This document shows, piece after piece, positions 22,441-34,160 of a DNA stretch of 64,000 nucleotides (within the stretch, counting starts at the first letter, position 1; each line of letters opens with the position of its first letter). The notes beneath the pieces were generated by a model. It saw nothing but the letters and a program-made list of their open reading frames with translations, ran no database searches and was not told the origin of the DNA. This DNA comes from Fomes fomentarius (taxonomy: Eukaryota > Basidiomycota > Agaricomycetes > Polyporales > Polyporaceae): NCBI GenBank assembly GCA_022606135.1, contig JABYQN010000001.1, positions 372,001 through 436,000 of the forward strand, read 5' to 3'. Both the position numbers and the translations under genes were made by a program.

Positions 22441-22995
22441 AGTTGAAAAACCAGCACCGCCGGCGCGTGTGCTCAGCTATTCTAAACTCCGCTCTGGCGG
22501 CAACGTCTCGCGAGTTGATTCAGTCAATAAATAATAACCGCGGTCCCGACGGTCGCTTCCTCAAGCGATCTGCTGAACCCGCCGAATTCACACTTGAAGA
22601 AGTTGCACAAGTCTTCATGGATACCATGCCAGGCACCTCCGGGAGCACGTCCACCTCCAGTGGCGCAGCGAGCAGTGGTAACCACCCGCGCCTGTCGCGC
22701 AGGCTGACCCCGCGCTCGCCGCCACAGTCAGCACCGTCTCCCCGCCGGTCACCTTTACCCCGGACCAAATGCAGGCTATCTGAGCTAAGCAGACCATGTG
22801 AAGGCGGAGGATACGTCGTAGCGGACCTGATGCATGCGGTTCAGATTCTATCGTGGCTAACGATACATGGCATCCTCAGGCTCTTCATTTCTTGCTTCTT
22901 CGCATGAGCTACGATACCCGTCCCCAGTAATCTTGACATATGACATACTGCTTCTCGTTCTTGCTGCCCCTTATTCCGCTCGGGATCGGCCAGGA
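22441..22995. other. Spacer between FunK1 copy 2a and THI20
   Basis: A plus-strand open frame (22422-22907) reads NNNRGPDGRFLKRSAEPAEF and a Ser/Pro-rich tail; it looks protein-like but has no partner exon and overlaps the pseudogene's 5' end. Left uncalled. Confidence 0.4.
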
Positions 22996-25110
22996 CTACA
23001 GAAGCTTCAGGGACGCATCCCAGAAGCCCCTTTCCAGCCCAGTGCACTTCTCCCATACAACACACCATTCCCGGAACCGGTGCTCATTCGGCGGGTCCGC
23101 GGCGGCCAGCGTCTCAATCGTATCTAACGTGCACGCACGTCGTGAGCACCACATCCGGGTAAGTGCACAAGGGCCCTTGAGAAACGCACCGATGCCAAGT
23201 GCCACGGCGCTCTGGTAGCTCTCCCCAGAGTAGTCCTCGATCCACCTCAGGTACGGGTTGCCCTCGAGCTTGACCCAGCTGTCCGGCTTTGTCGATTCCT
23301 TCTTGAGCCACAGCCCGACCTCGCCGTACCCGAGTAGGCACGCGGCGAGGGCCATGATGAGCTTCGTGCTGTCACCTGCGCATGTGAGTCGGTCAGTGGT
23401 CAGTTTAGTAGACATCTCGGAGTGTCTCCGTACAGACCTGAGAGCCCGACGTCTAGCAGGTACGCGCCATATGCAGTCGTGGATGGGGATTCTGCCGTGG
23501 TCGCGAGCTCGGCTTCGTCGATGCCCCACTGGGCACAGAAGGTCTTGTGGGTGTTGACTTCGTTGATGATGTTGATGATCGTCTGTGTCGCCGACTGGAT
23601 CGAGTCGTACGTTGATGACTTTGCGGCAAGGAGACTGTCTCGTGCAAGTCAGCAGACCACAGATCTGAGCTGTTGAGGAATCACGCACCCATATGCCCTA
23701 GCGTAGTATCTCAAGTACAGGTAGTCCTGTCTGTCCTGGCATGTCAGCGACGCTTGGGAATCAGATGCAGAAGAAACCAACTTGATAAAATGCAGGAAGC
23801 ACTCTTTGGGAAGTGTCCCCTGTGCAAGCTGCTTCACGAAGTCGTGTTCGACGTATTCCTTCCATGTCTTCTTTGCAGACTGGATGAGGATACAAGTGCA
23901 CGGATGCGGGTTGCTCGCGGTTGGTCTGTCAAATCTGGTCAATGGTCGCGGAGAGATAGTGTCAACATGAAATCCATACGGGGGGATAATCCTAGGGATA
24001 AAGGCATGCATGTGGTTCAGCGGACCGTGACCGCTGCCCGCTGGGAACGCAGTCTCGATTCCGACATGCGTGAATATCGTCGCCTGGCGCACAGCTTCGA
24101 CCACTGCGTAGACAGTTTCAGGATTATCATTTTCCACCCAGGTGCGATCTACTCACAAGACTCGCCCTTGCTCAGCACCGAAGCGATCACAGCAGAGAGC
24201 GTGCACCCAGTGCCGTGCGTGCTCGTCGAGTCAATCCTCGGGCTGACGAACAGAGTGACCTTGTCGCCTTCTCGGAGAACGTCGACCACAGGCGGAGGCA
24301 AGGCGATGTCCTTCTCGTTGGCTCGCAGGATCTCCATGTTATCGTCTAGGAAGTTCTGCCGGACGACTGTGACCTCTGGCCGGGCGGCAGCGAGCTGTTC
24401 TACGTTCGCGAGCGTCAGATTGACATGACCGCCCTTGACAAGCACGGCCTTCGAGCCGTACCCTAGGAGCCGCTCTGACGCGGTGATCATGTCCTCGAGC
24501 GTCTCGATCGTCGTGGACTGGCCGTTACGTGAGAGCAGGAGCTCGCTCTCGGGCGTGTTGGGCGTAATCAGTGTCGCGAGGGGAAAGAGCTCTACAATCA
24601 TGACATCGATGGCATCCGGATGGAGGAGAGTGTGCCCCGAGGTCGACACCGCTACTGGGTCGATGACTAGTGGCGGGACTCTGGATGGATCGCCGTAGTG
24701 CACCTTGAGTTTGCGCGCGACTCGTCGTGTGATCTCCGCATCGTACAACATCCCAGTCTTGATCCCGCGGATATCGATGTCATCGAGCACGGAGGTTAGC
24801 TATACACTTCGAGTCAGTCCAGGATCCGAAAATTGATGGGCGTATACCCTGATACGAACCTGCTCTTCTACAAAGTCCGGCGGTGTGGGGTACACACCCT
24901 GCACACCCTTCGTGTTTTGGGCCGTCAGAGCTGTTATCACAGAGTTCCCATAGCACTCAAACGCGGTGAATGCTTTTATATCAGCCTGGAACGTGGGGCT
25001 GAGTATTCGACGACGAAGAGTGACACATCGCGCACCTGAATGCCGGCTCCTCCGCTTGGATCAGAGCCGGCGATTGTTAGCACCGCTGGGTATCTCCCGT
25101 CGGTTGCCAT
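22996..25110 (-). CDS. THI20: Hydroxymethylpyrimidine (phosphate) kinase / thiaminase II fusion
   Basis: Bifunctional thiamine enzyme: the N-terminal ThiD-type kinase phosphorylates HMP and HMP-P, and the C-terminal TenA domain hydrolyses thiamine breakdown products for salvage. The first exon (start 25110) gives MATDGRYPAVLTIAGSDPSG then GAGIQ, the substrate-binding motif. Next come ADIKAFTAFECYGNSVITAL and IRGIKTGMLYD, then PLVIDPVAVSTSGHTLL, LVKGGHVN and the ATP-site STHGTGCTLSAVIASVLSKG. The TenA part reads KTWKEYVEHDFVKQLAQGTL, QDYLYLRYYARAYG spliced to LLAAKSSTYDSIQ, then HKTFCAQWGIDEAELATTAE and MALAACLLGYGEVGLWL. At least six short introns. Lies in the spacer between the two inverted FunK1 copies. 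Confidence 0.9.
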
Positions 25111-25662
25111 CCGATAGATCTACCTTTCCTTCGATTGACTTGGAAGGCCACGCCTGAGTGATGGTTAATGGATCAATCTTCGCGTATGGCACATGGCTAG
25201 GTGGCGGTGCTTAAACACGAACATGTGTGAGGCGCTTACCAGAGACGCTTACCAGCAGTTAACGTTCGGCGCTCACGTCGCGAAATATTTTCAACCTACG
25301 CCCGTGGAGGAGGGAAGACAAAGGTAGACAAAGGTGGACGGGCGCCCACAAACACACGATCACATCAGTCACTCGTGCCTTTGGCTAGCAGCGATTCCGT
25401 CTTTGTTCGTCACACTGCACTTCTGGTTCGCTTTGGTGGTTGTCACTTCATCCACCTCCACAAAGGATCGCACCGCACAAAGAGGCGTTGTTGCACTGCC
25501 CATCAGCATCTCTTCCAGCCCAAACCACGTCCACAGATCGTGGCTACAAATCCACGCCTTTGGCTCACCTGTGGACGGCTCGTCTCTAACCAGCCAATTT
25601 CCTCGGATATATAACGCGCGCAAGGATTCCGGTATGTTTATCCAACATCTCGCCCTCTCATC
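25111..25662. promoter_or_regulatory. Divergent upstream region, THI20 / FunK1 copy 2b
   Basis: 552 bp between opposite-strand starts. Contains CCTCGGATATATAACGC at 25601-25617, a TATATAA about 55 bp before the kinase ATG. Thiamine genes are often regulated by thiamine through TPP riboswitches or repressors; I see no clear TPP riboswitch here or in the first THI20 intron. Confidence 0.4.
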
Positions 25663-28458
25663 ATGCGATTATTTGCACCAACCGTCTTCAACAGTGATCT
25701 CAAGTCCACTCCTCGCGTCGACACGAGTCGTGCTTGGGAGACTCTTCTGCTCGACGCTCCTACTCTTGCTGAACTTCGCGTACATCTCGTGGAAGACTCG
25801 GCCAATATGTCGCTCTATATGCACTCCTCCAAGTTCCTCGACGAATTCCTTCCTATACCTTCGGACGCCTCACGGGACTCCAAACCAAAGACTCCCGACT
25901 TCACCAAGATCATTGGCATGACCTCGGAGAAGAGTATATCCAAAGAATGGGTGAGTGAACACTGACACCATCCTACGTCTGCGGGAGTAGCTCAACGTTT
26001 TGCGATAGACCGCCGTTGTCAACAAGCGACGCCTTTGTCCTGGTTACAAGGTCGCGCTTTCCGAGGACCGTGCGGCGGTGGGCGACCCTACTAAGTTGAA
26101 GGTCGACGGAGCGATCTACCTCTCTGGACAAACACCAAGCAACGGACGTCCTCTCTGGTCCCGTCTGCGCGCCTTGATCGAATTCAAACGTGGCGGGGCT
26201 GGCAATGATCCCTTCGACGACACCACTGGCGACGCGGGTGCACAGAGCCGCACCGCGAATCGAGGCCAGGACATCTCGTACTCTCTGCGCGCCTTCACTC
26301 GCCAACAGCGTACTGCTATCTTCATGTTCCTCATCAACGGCTCTAAGGCTCGTGTGACATGCTGGGAACGTGGCGGCACTATCTTCACCGAGGCCTTTGA
26401 TTATGTCAAGAACCCCGACCTACTCTGTGAATTCCTCTGGAGGTTCTCCCTACAGACCGATGAAAATCAGGGGATCGACACCACCGCAGTACCTCTCAAG
26501 AAGAAAGACCATGACTACAGGCTCATGAATCGGCTTGCGAACGGGCCGCTCCACTACCCGAAAAAGGCGAACAAGGCGAACCAACCCCCGACGTCAGTAG
26601 CGTCGAAGGCACTACACTCCCACTGCCTGCTCGCGACAAGGACGGCGAAGAGACTCCAATCGGCACCTTCACTCACGTCCGAGAGAAGTTTGCAGAATCT
26701 CTCGAGAACGAGTGGCCGAGGTACCGGGTTACGGTCCCCAGCGGCAAGGGCAAAAAGACGTTCCTCATTGCTAAGCCCGTTTTCGAGGCGTCTGGCATGG
26801 TCGGGCGGGGTACGCGAGGGTACATCGCGGTCGACGTCGAGACGTCTCTGTTCGTCTGGCTAAAGGACACCTGGCGGCCGTACTATGAAGGCATGAAGGC
26901 TGAAGGCGAGATCCTCCAGACCCTCCAAGGAGCCGGCGTCACCAGAATTCCCACTGTGCTGTGTGGCGGCGACCTGGGGCATCAGACCCAGACGCATTTC
27001 TATCAGATTGATGACGATGTAGTCGCCACAGGTGAGGGGATGGAAGGACAAGATGGCGAACAGCAGGCTCCTACTACTGGCAGTGGCGTTCCCGCCGAAA
27101 GTGAGAGCAATCGTGGATCAAAGCGTGGCCATTCCGGAGACGTCAAGAATGTTTTCGCGAGCAAGAAGGAACCACACTCTCGTATGCGACATCTCTCGCA
27201 TTACCGCCTTGTAGTGAACGAGGTTTGCCTCCCTCTGGATGAACTCAAGACCTCACGCCAGTTGATCCAGGTTACGCTCGACGCTACTGAGGGTACGTGA
27301 TTTCGCGATTGTATTAGACCGCCCTTTCGCTGACCACGATCTTCAGCTCATCGGCAGGCCGTCACGAAGGCGCACATTATCCACGGAGATATCAGCATCG
27401 GCAATGTCCTCATTCTACCTACCATCTTCGAGGAAGATGGGAAGCGAGTCGTGAGGTGGAGGGGGATTCTTGCTGACTGGGAACTGTCTAAGGACATCCC
27501 GGAAGATGGTACGAAGGTGACTGCCCGTTTGCCCGAGAGAACTGTGGGTCCTTTCTAGTGGTATGATCGCGTTTTTCTGATTGATTATCAGGGTACATGG
27601 CAATTCACGTCCGCGGCTTTGCTGATCTACTTGGGGCAGCCTCCCCGTACCCCTGACGAGATCGAGTCCCTTTTCTACCTCGTGCTTTACAACTGCGTCC
27701 GGTATTTGCGAAGCTCTGTTACCGAGGTGAAGTGGTTCCTGAAGGAATTCTTCGACTCGTTCACAGTGGTCAGTAAAAAGTATCGGTGCGGTACCTACAA
27801 GCAGAACACCATGATAGCCGGTGCTCTGTTGTACCACGGCGGTGCCATTGAGTTCTTCGGCTCTTCCGCCTCTTCTGCCGTGCAGATCGCAGACCATCCC
27901 CTGAACGATATGATCGCGAAGATGATGGAAGTCTTCAAGGCTCGCTATCAGATTCTGAAGCATCAGCAGAAAGCAGCTCTCTGGCGTCAACAATTGAAGA
28001 AACCAGACGCTCAGAAACTCAAGATGCCGGAACTCCCCGCCCAAGTTTACGAGGCCGCCCAAAAGCTCGACACGCACGAATATTTCATGTCTTTGCTCTC
28101 CGACATGCTGAAGCTGGAGGACTGGCCAGAGGAGGACTTCGTCGGTGATCAGGCGGCGTCCAGCAAAGTGGCTGCGTCCGGCCAATCCGATGATTCTCCT
28201 CAGGACGCCGCCACTACCGACAACGATGGTGCCCCCGACGGCGCCCATGATGGCGAGCACGATGGCGGCGCCGACCCTCGCGATGAGGAGTCACGTCCAT
28301 CTAAGCGCCCCAAGGAGGAGTCCAGCTCTGAGGAAGATGAGCTCGACCTCGAATCGCCTTCTCCGAGTCCCCTGGCGAACCGGTTCCCCCGGGCTGACCG
28401 CGGTGGTCCGAATCGTGGAGTGGGTCTCCGAGGCCGAACGTCACGGGTCCGTCCGTGA
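25663..28458 (+). pseudogene. FunK1 copy 2b with one-base frameshift
   Basis: Exon 1 25663-25950 begins MRLFAPTVFNSDLKSTPRVD and includes SSKFLDEFLPIPSD. After an intron ending at 26008 it continues IYLSGQTPSNGRPLWSRLRA. At the five-C run 26585-26589 the frame breaks: upstream it reads LANGPLHYPKKANKANQPP, and downstream homology to copy 2a (PDVSS...EGTTLPLPARDKDGEE) resumes in another phase, as if one C were missing. Downstream features are all present: GRGTRGYIAVDVETSLFVWL, HIIHGDISIGNVLILP, RGILADWELSKD, intron, GTWQFTSAALLIYLG, and an acidic C-terminal tail. The catalytic loop is HGD rather than HRD. Either a recent pseudogene or an assembly error in the homopolymer; if corrected it would encode a full kinase. 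Confidence 0.83.
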
Positions 28459-28498
28459 GACCCTTCATCTATGAGTGTCCATGTCACCTGCATTAGCA

Positions 28499-28592
28499 GC
28501 GGGAGGAGGAGGAGAAGGACGACGAGGGCGACGAGCACGACAATAACGAGGAGGACAACGACGAGGAGGATGAGGGAGAGACTTCCGTCGTG
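28499..28592 (+). repeat. GAG/GAC-rich low-complexity tract
   Basis: Purine-rich tract dominated by GAGGAG and GACGAC triplets, just past the FunK1 copy 2b stop. It would encode an acidic tail if read in phase, and may be the remains of a longer C terminus. Confidence 0.5.
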
Positions 28593-28931
28593 GTGCCATG
28601 TGTGGTCCTTTCACGAAGCCTCTGTTTCGACCCTCACTCCTAGCCCACGACCCTACGGCTTGTGTTCTGCGTCATGTATCAATGCTTACTGCGTACTCTA
28701 GTATCGAGTTATCCATAATCACGTTGCTTCACCTCTACTATTTCGGCAACATCTGCGGGCGCAGGATGTTCCTCCAACCTCATTGAGTTCGTTTTGACGG
28801 GTTGTCGGTTCGTCTCCGCTTCACTCAATCGCTGTGCACGAGGCTGCTACTCAACTTAACCACCAGACGGTGCAGAAAGATACATAATCTTCGACTGGTT
28901 TGATGGTTACAGTGCGGTGGTTTTTCATATA
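28593..28931. other. Intergenic, no supportable gene
   Basis: 3' flank of FunK1 copy 2b and upstream region of the tRNA. Confidence 0.45.
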
Positions 28932-29002
28932 GCATTCGTGGTGTAGCGGTAACATTGGGTCTTCCCATGGCCTAGCTCCGGGTTCGACTCCCGGCGGATG
29001 CA
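28932..29002 (+). tRNA. tRNA-Gly (anticodon CCC), second copy
   Basis: Sequence identical over all 71 nt to the copy at 1362-1432, in the same orientation, with the preceding base also shared. TTTT follows immediately at 29003-29006, a standard Pol III terminator. Confidence 0.93.
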
Positions 29003-29679
29003 TTTTGGTGGGTATGCTGACTCCTCTCCTATAACAGTGACCCACAGTTGCGTAGTCTTTATCATACCCTCACAAGAACTTTTTTGTGAATCCCCAGGAA
29101 GGGCCGAACCCTAGTTGAGCATAGGTAGGAGTTAGAAGTGAGATCGCGGCACTGCGAGACCACTAGCATGGTGTTTGATCGACGATCAGGGTCACACCGG
29201 AGACTGGAATGACAAGCCCTGTATTGGAAAGCAATAACAAAGCCCCTGGCGATACAGATATCTATCTGCCTAGTGAATACATATGCGATATGCAACGCCC
29301 AGTCCCGATCCTCCCTGCGAGACGCGACTCTCGCGCGCCGTCGCCCACGGCCCATGTGCCGTGGATGCCTTAACCTGTGAGAACGGAGGACGGGTGCGTC
29401 GAGCAAGGGCGCGTGAAGAGTGGAAAGCTTTAAGAGAGAGAGGAGAGACGCAAGGGAGGAAGTAAAGGCGGAATAATGGTAGCGAGAACTGAGTCTAGAT
29501 ATGCATGGGGGACGGGGAATGCGATGTGTGCGTGTGCGATGTGCAGTGCGTGCGATGGTTGTGTGCGAGCTGCGTGGAACAGGGACCAGATGTGACGGAC
29601 GGTCGTGAGGGGTCGTGCGATACCAGATGAGACTAGTCAGGTCGTGTGTGAGGGAAACGAGACGGAGCGCGGGTGTTGC
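29003..29679. other. Intergenic, 3' flank of PL14 B
   Basis: The right part (29500-29670) is TG/GC-rich, with GTGTGCGTGTGCGATGTGCAG-like alternation downstream of the lyase stop. No gene supported. Confidence 0.45.
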
Positions 29680-31181
29680 TCAGAACGTCTCAGTGACCGC
29701 GACCGAGAAGTCGGAGAAGTAGGTGTTCTGGCTCTTGGGCGATGCCCACGAGGGGTTGGAACCTGCGGATATGAACTCAGGAACGTTGTGATCAGGAAAG
29801 GATGGGTAAAGGGGACGCACCGCCGAAGAACGTCTGCATCTGGATACCGCGGATCTTGCCAGAGTCGCTGTTGCGGTAGACAAGGCCCTTGACCGTGAAG
29901 ATGCTCTTACCCTCAACGAATAGCTCGAGCTCGCCGTTCTCCTGCCCAACGTCGTTCAACTTGACACGCTGGCCGATGGTCTTACGCTGACCAGCCTTGA
30001 AGTAGAAGGAGCCACGGCCGACAGAAGCGCCGTACGTGTCGTTGCAGTCGGACTCGGGTGCAACATTGCAGAGACGCTTGTTGGCAGAGTAGTCGGGCGG
30101 GAGGTAGGTGTAGACCTCGCCCGCACCGTCAGTGCGCCACATGAAGCGAGTGGAGAAGCAGCGGTCATCGCGACGGCCACCCGAGCAGGAAGCAGCAATT
30201 GATTCGCTGTTGCCGCCGTCTGTGATGATGGAGTTAGTGCAGATTCACGACTGAGACGATCAATCATCTGGTACAATCAACAAGAAATAAGGTGCAGCAA
30301 TTCAGCTACGATCGACGATGGCGTTGCCTGATTGACACAAACGCCCAAACGGCCTTGTGCCGAGCGGCTCGCCGCAATTAGGAGCACACACTGCGGCAAG
30401 GCGAGACCGACCATTGCTAGAAAGGGAGAAAACGCTTGCTGAGCTGGCACTCACAGAAGCCGGGGAGCTTGCCGCCCTTGTTGAAGTCGAAGTCCTCCTC
30501 GAAGTAGACCGAGTAAGAGAGAGTAGCCTCCTTAGCGTTATCGAGGTTGAAGTTGTCAGGGCCGGTGGCGTAGAACGAGAAGCCACCCTCGGGGCTGTGG
30601 CCAAAGGTGTAGGAACCCTTGGGGTAGTGGGCCTGGACAGACTTCTTGCCGTCGGGCGCGGTCACGTAGTCGTGCGAGAGCGCGGAGAGGAGCTTGGTAA
30701 CACCAAACGTGTTGTCGTTGAGCGGGAGGGAGTTATCAGAGGAAGTGGAGGTGGTCCACTTCTTGAGGGCGTTGACGGGGAAGAGCTTCTTGAGGAGGCC
30801 GGTAGTGGCTGAAGAGTCATCGTCGTCGCCATCATCTGAACCCTTGGTAGGAGTGGACGCAGGCTCTTTGCTGGTGCTCGTAGCCTTGTGCGAGGAACTC
30901 GACTCGTGGGTCGAGGACGGCGCGTTCGTGGACGAAGCCTTCTTGGTCGTGCTCTCCTCCTCAGCGGTCGAGGTGGGGAGAGCCGAGAAGGTCGATTCCG
31001 CGGTGCTGGTCGGGACCTCTGTGGGGAGCGCAGCGGACTGCGAGACGGCGACGCTGCTCGGGAGCTGCGAGGCCGCTGAGTGGGTCCTGCAAGTCCTCCT
31101 GTGATGGCGGTGGAGGGGAACAGCAGAGACGGAGACGAGGGAGAAGGCAACGAGGGTAAGGAGAGTCCTGAACGCGTGCAT
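29680..31181 (-). CDS. Secreted PL14 polysaccharide lyase with Ser/Thr linker (copy B)
   Basis: Exons 31181-30455, 30219-29821 and 29762-29680 encode 402 residues. A signal peptide (MHAFRTLLTLVAFSLVSVSA) is followed by about 120 residues rich in Ser, Thr and Lys (TSTAEEESTTKKASST; SSTHESSSSHKATSTS) and an acidic GSDDGDDDDSS, a probable O-glycosylated spacer that copies A and C lack. The lyase domain carries LSHDYVTAPDGKKSVQAHYP, KGGKLPGF-YGG across intron 1, FMWRTDGAGEVYTYLPPDY, IRGIQMQTFFGG and YFSDFSVAVTE. Exons 2 and 3 are 399 and 83 nt, as in the other copies. Intron 1 is unusually long (235 nt). Confidence 0.9.
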
Positions 31182-33100
31182 GATGGCTGTTCTTTGAAAA
31201 AGAATGACGAGCTTGTAACCGAGTGGATAGAGACCGTGGGGGTGAAAAGAATGACTGGTGCGAGAAGCACACAACCGAGCGGAGAGAGTGAGGAGGGAGG
31301 GAGAAACGGGGATGGAGATGAGGTTGAGAAGAAGAAAGGATACCGCGAGCCAAGCAAATATCTACCCATCAACCGGCCGACGCCGCCATGCAGTGGCGCG
31401 TCGCCGTGCGCGATTCCCATTCCAACACCACTCCGGGCCCTGTTCTGCTGCCCGCGCCCGCGTCCGGCCATTGTTCTCGGAGGCCCACGGTCGATGATTG
31501 TCTGCTCGTCGGCCAGACGACTCACAAAAGCCACACGAAGGTGATAGACTAGAACGCGCACGCAAACACACCAACTTCATGCGCAAAGTGCGCCAAGCCT
31601 CTTCTCCTTCTTGTCAGAACGGCTTGACCATGCCGGCGCGGAGGCGCTATTCGTGATGTCCATATGCAATGCATGTTGCTACCCAATCGCGGCCCTTAAA
31701 GTCACTTGAGCCACCCTTCCTCCCTGCACCGGTGTACGTTCTCCGAGCGGGATCGCGCCCTGTTTCTTGCGCTGCGTGATAGTTTTCACGGCCCAGATCG
31801 CGGTCGAAGGAAGCTGGGAACAGCGAGAGAGTGGAGCTGCGTTGACTGGTCGCAGCATGTGGATGAGCGCTGAGCATATAAACTGTCAAATAAATGTTTG
31901 ACTACGACCTGGACGCATGCGCATGGAGAACGTGCGTTGCACTGACACACTCTGCGTCGTAAAACCTGAAAGTATTCTCCTGTTACTGCGCTGAAGAACA
32001 AAAAGCAAGCCTACAACCGCTGCCAGCGGCCAGCCTACGTACGGCTCTAGGCTGCGGACGCAGGCGCTACCTGAATATCGTACATGCAAGCGATGGGGAT
32101 CATGGAGTATATGTCGCGCGGTTGATCCCGTCAAACCTCTGCACACCTCACAGGTTGACCAGGAACGTATCGTGATCTGGACGTTTGCGAGAATGTTGTA
32201 TCGCGATCCGAACTTGTGTCTCAGTGTCTGTCTGCTACCGCTCCTCGAGGTTGAAAGGTGCTTATCTGAGCTCGAAGTTGAGTAGAACCATCAGGGAAGT
32301 TTTCGCTCCTTTGATGGCTGCTCAGGAGGATCGACTAGAGTCTAGAGGATTGTTCAAGGCGGTTTCCAATGTTTGATACTAACCCTGAATGATCCGTCCC
32401 TTTCTCATGATCAGCTCCACAGAATGATGATGTTTCGTGAATGCAGCGGTGATCGCGTACCTCTGAATGACGATATAACGTATGTATTAACTCTTCAGTC
32501 TCAAGTTCTTACCTCACCTGCTCAATTCTAGAACCTCAACGCCTTGACAATAGGATATCTGGTCAGTGGAAACAATTTCTCTGACTCCGTAGCCCCGCGA
32601 AGCTCAATCCGCCCTATACCTTCATAATCGTTTACTTAGATTGCTTTTAGTCAACTTTGAATGGACATGCTAACCGTCGGCTATCACTGATTGAGTGGAA
32701 CATAGTATGACGTCAGGGGCATCTATGCTGGGACACACTGGATGCCGATGGAGCACACTGGAAGGATCCCAGATAAAGACCGCTGAATAGCCTCGAAGAG
32801 CGTAACGTAGTAACTTCTAGCGATTAGTACACGTACACAGTACACTGAACTGGGGAAGCCTTGTCATACTATCGATACAGTTGCGAGACTGGAGCTCGAA
32901 TCGTCACTCGGACGAGAGCCAAAAAATGAGCGTCGCACTCGGTGCGAAGAGTCGGGAGTCGGATGCATCGTCCGGGATGCACCTCATAACTGAGTCGTGA
33001 ATCATTTGAGTCTTGAGTTCTTGAGTTGCGGCACGCTGGTCGTGATCTTGATATTGAATGTCCCCAGCAGAAGGCGGGGTGGTCGTGTGCGTGTCGGTGC
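31182..33100. other. 1.9 kb intergenic between PL14 B and C, no gene seen
   Basis: Upstream region of copy B (CT/GA-rich, 31200-31360) followed by AT-balanced sequence. Open frames up to about 150 codons on both strands lack domains and splice structure. I see no repeat or RNA gene. Confidence 0.5.
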
Positions 33101-34160
33101 TCACAGCTTCTGGGTGATGGCCACCGAGAAGTCGCCGAAGAACACGTCCTGGTCCTGAGGCGTCGACCACGACTTGTCTCCTCCTGCAACACAGCGCGAA
33201 CGCGTCAATCAGCCATCCCGGCGCACACAGGAGTAAACGTCGCGGTAACGCAACACTCACCGCCGAAGAATGTCTGCATCTGGATGCCACGAATCCGCCC
33301 AGCTCCCGCGGTGCGCAGCACCAGGCCGGGAACGGTGAACATGGACTTTCCATCCACGAACAGCTCGAGCTCGCCATTCGCCTTCCCCACGTCGTTCAGC
33401 TTCACGCGCTGCCCGATCGTCGTCCGCTTCCCCGGGGTGAACGTGAAGCTCCCGCGCCCGACAGACGCGCCGAAGACGTCGTTGCAGTCCGACTCGGGCG
33501 CGACGGAGCACACCGCCTTGTTCTCCGCGGCGCTGGGCGGGAGGTACGTGTAGAGCTCGCCTGCGCCCTCGCGCCGCCACATGAAGCGCGCGGAGAAGCA
33601 GCCGTCGTCGCGCCGGCCGCCCGAGCACGATACAGCCTCGCCGTCGCTATCGCCTCCATCTGCAGAGAGTCAGTCCATCGTCAGCGTCGTGATTCAGTGC
33701 GAGTGTTTCGGAAAAAGGACGCACAGAGGCCGGGGAGCTTGCCGCCCTTGACGAAATCGAAACCGTCGGGGAAGAGCACGGAGTACGAGAGCGTCGCCTC
33801 CTTCGCGGTGGTGAGGTCGACCGCGTCCGGCCCGGGCGTGTAGAACGAGATGCCGCCGCGTGGGGTGTGCGAGGGGTTAAAGGAGCCCTTCGGGTAGTGC
33901 GCCTGCATGGAGAGGACGCCGTCGGGCGCGGAGACGATGTCGTGGCTGAGATCCTTGATCGCGTTCGTCACGGGCAGCGTCCCGGCGTTGAATGGCAGGG
34001 CGCCGGAGATGGCTTTCGAGACGGTCCACGAGTTACTGTCGGAGACGGGGAAGAGCTTGGAGGTGGCACGGGTGTGTAGTTGGGTGAGGTCGCTGGGGAC
34101 GGGGAGGGCAGAGACGGACGCGAGTCCGAAAGCGACGATGAGCAGTATGGAATTGAACAT
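33101..34160 (-). CDS. Secreted PL14 polysaccharide lyase (copy C)
   Basis: Exons 34160-33725, 33659-33261 and 33183-33101 encode 305 residues. Signal peptide MFNSILLIVAFGLASVSALP, then LSHDIVSAPDGVLSMQAHYP, KGGKLPGLYGG across intron 1, YTYLPPSAAENKAVCSVAPE, GKRTTIGQRVKLND, IRGIQMQTFFGG and VFFGDFSVAITQKL. Same exon 2/3 sizes (399/83) and intron phases as copies A and B. It lies tandem to copy B on the same strand, 1.9 kb upstream of it, suggesting local duplication. Copies A, B and C differ enough to be old paralogs. Confidence 0.91.

Noticed and set aside
22422..22907. 161-codon ORF with NNNRGPDGRF, considered as a gag-like remnant
   Set aside because: No zinc knuckle, protease or reverse transcriptase nearby and no terminal repeats; evidence too thin.
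24600..25110. TPP riboswitch in THI20
   Set aside because: No recognisable CUGAGA-type core with partner elements in the first introns or upstream region by eye; a covariance scan would be needed to exclude it fully.
28145..28474. Alternate-frame ORF over the FunK1 copy 2b tail
   Set aside because: Shadow of the acidic tail, which aligns with copy 2a in the other frame.
30357..31104. Long plus-strand ORFs (151 and 136 codons)
   Set aside because: Antisense shadows of the GC-rich PL14 B coding exon.
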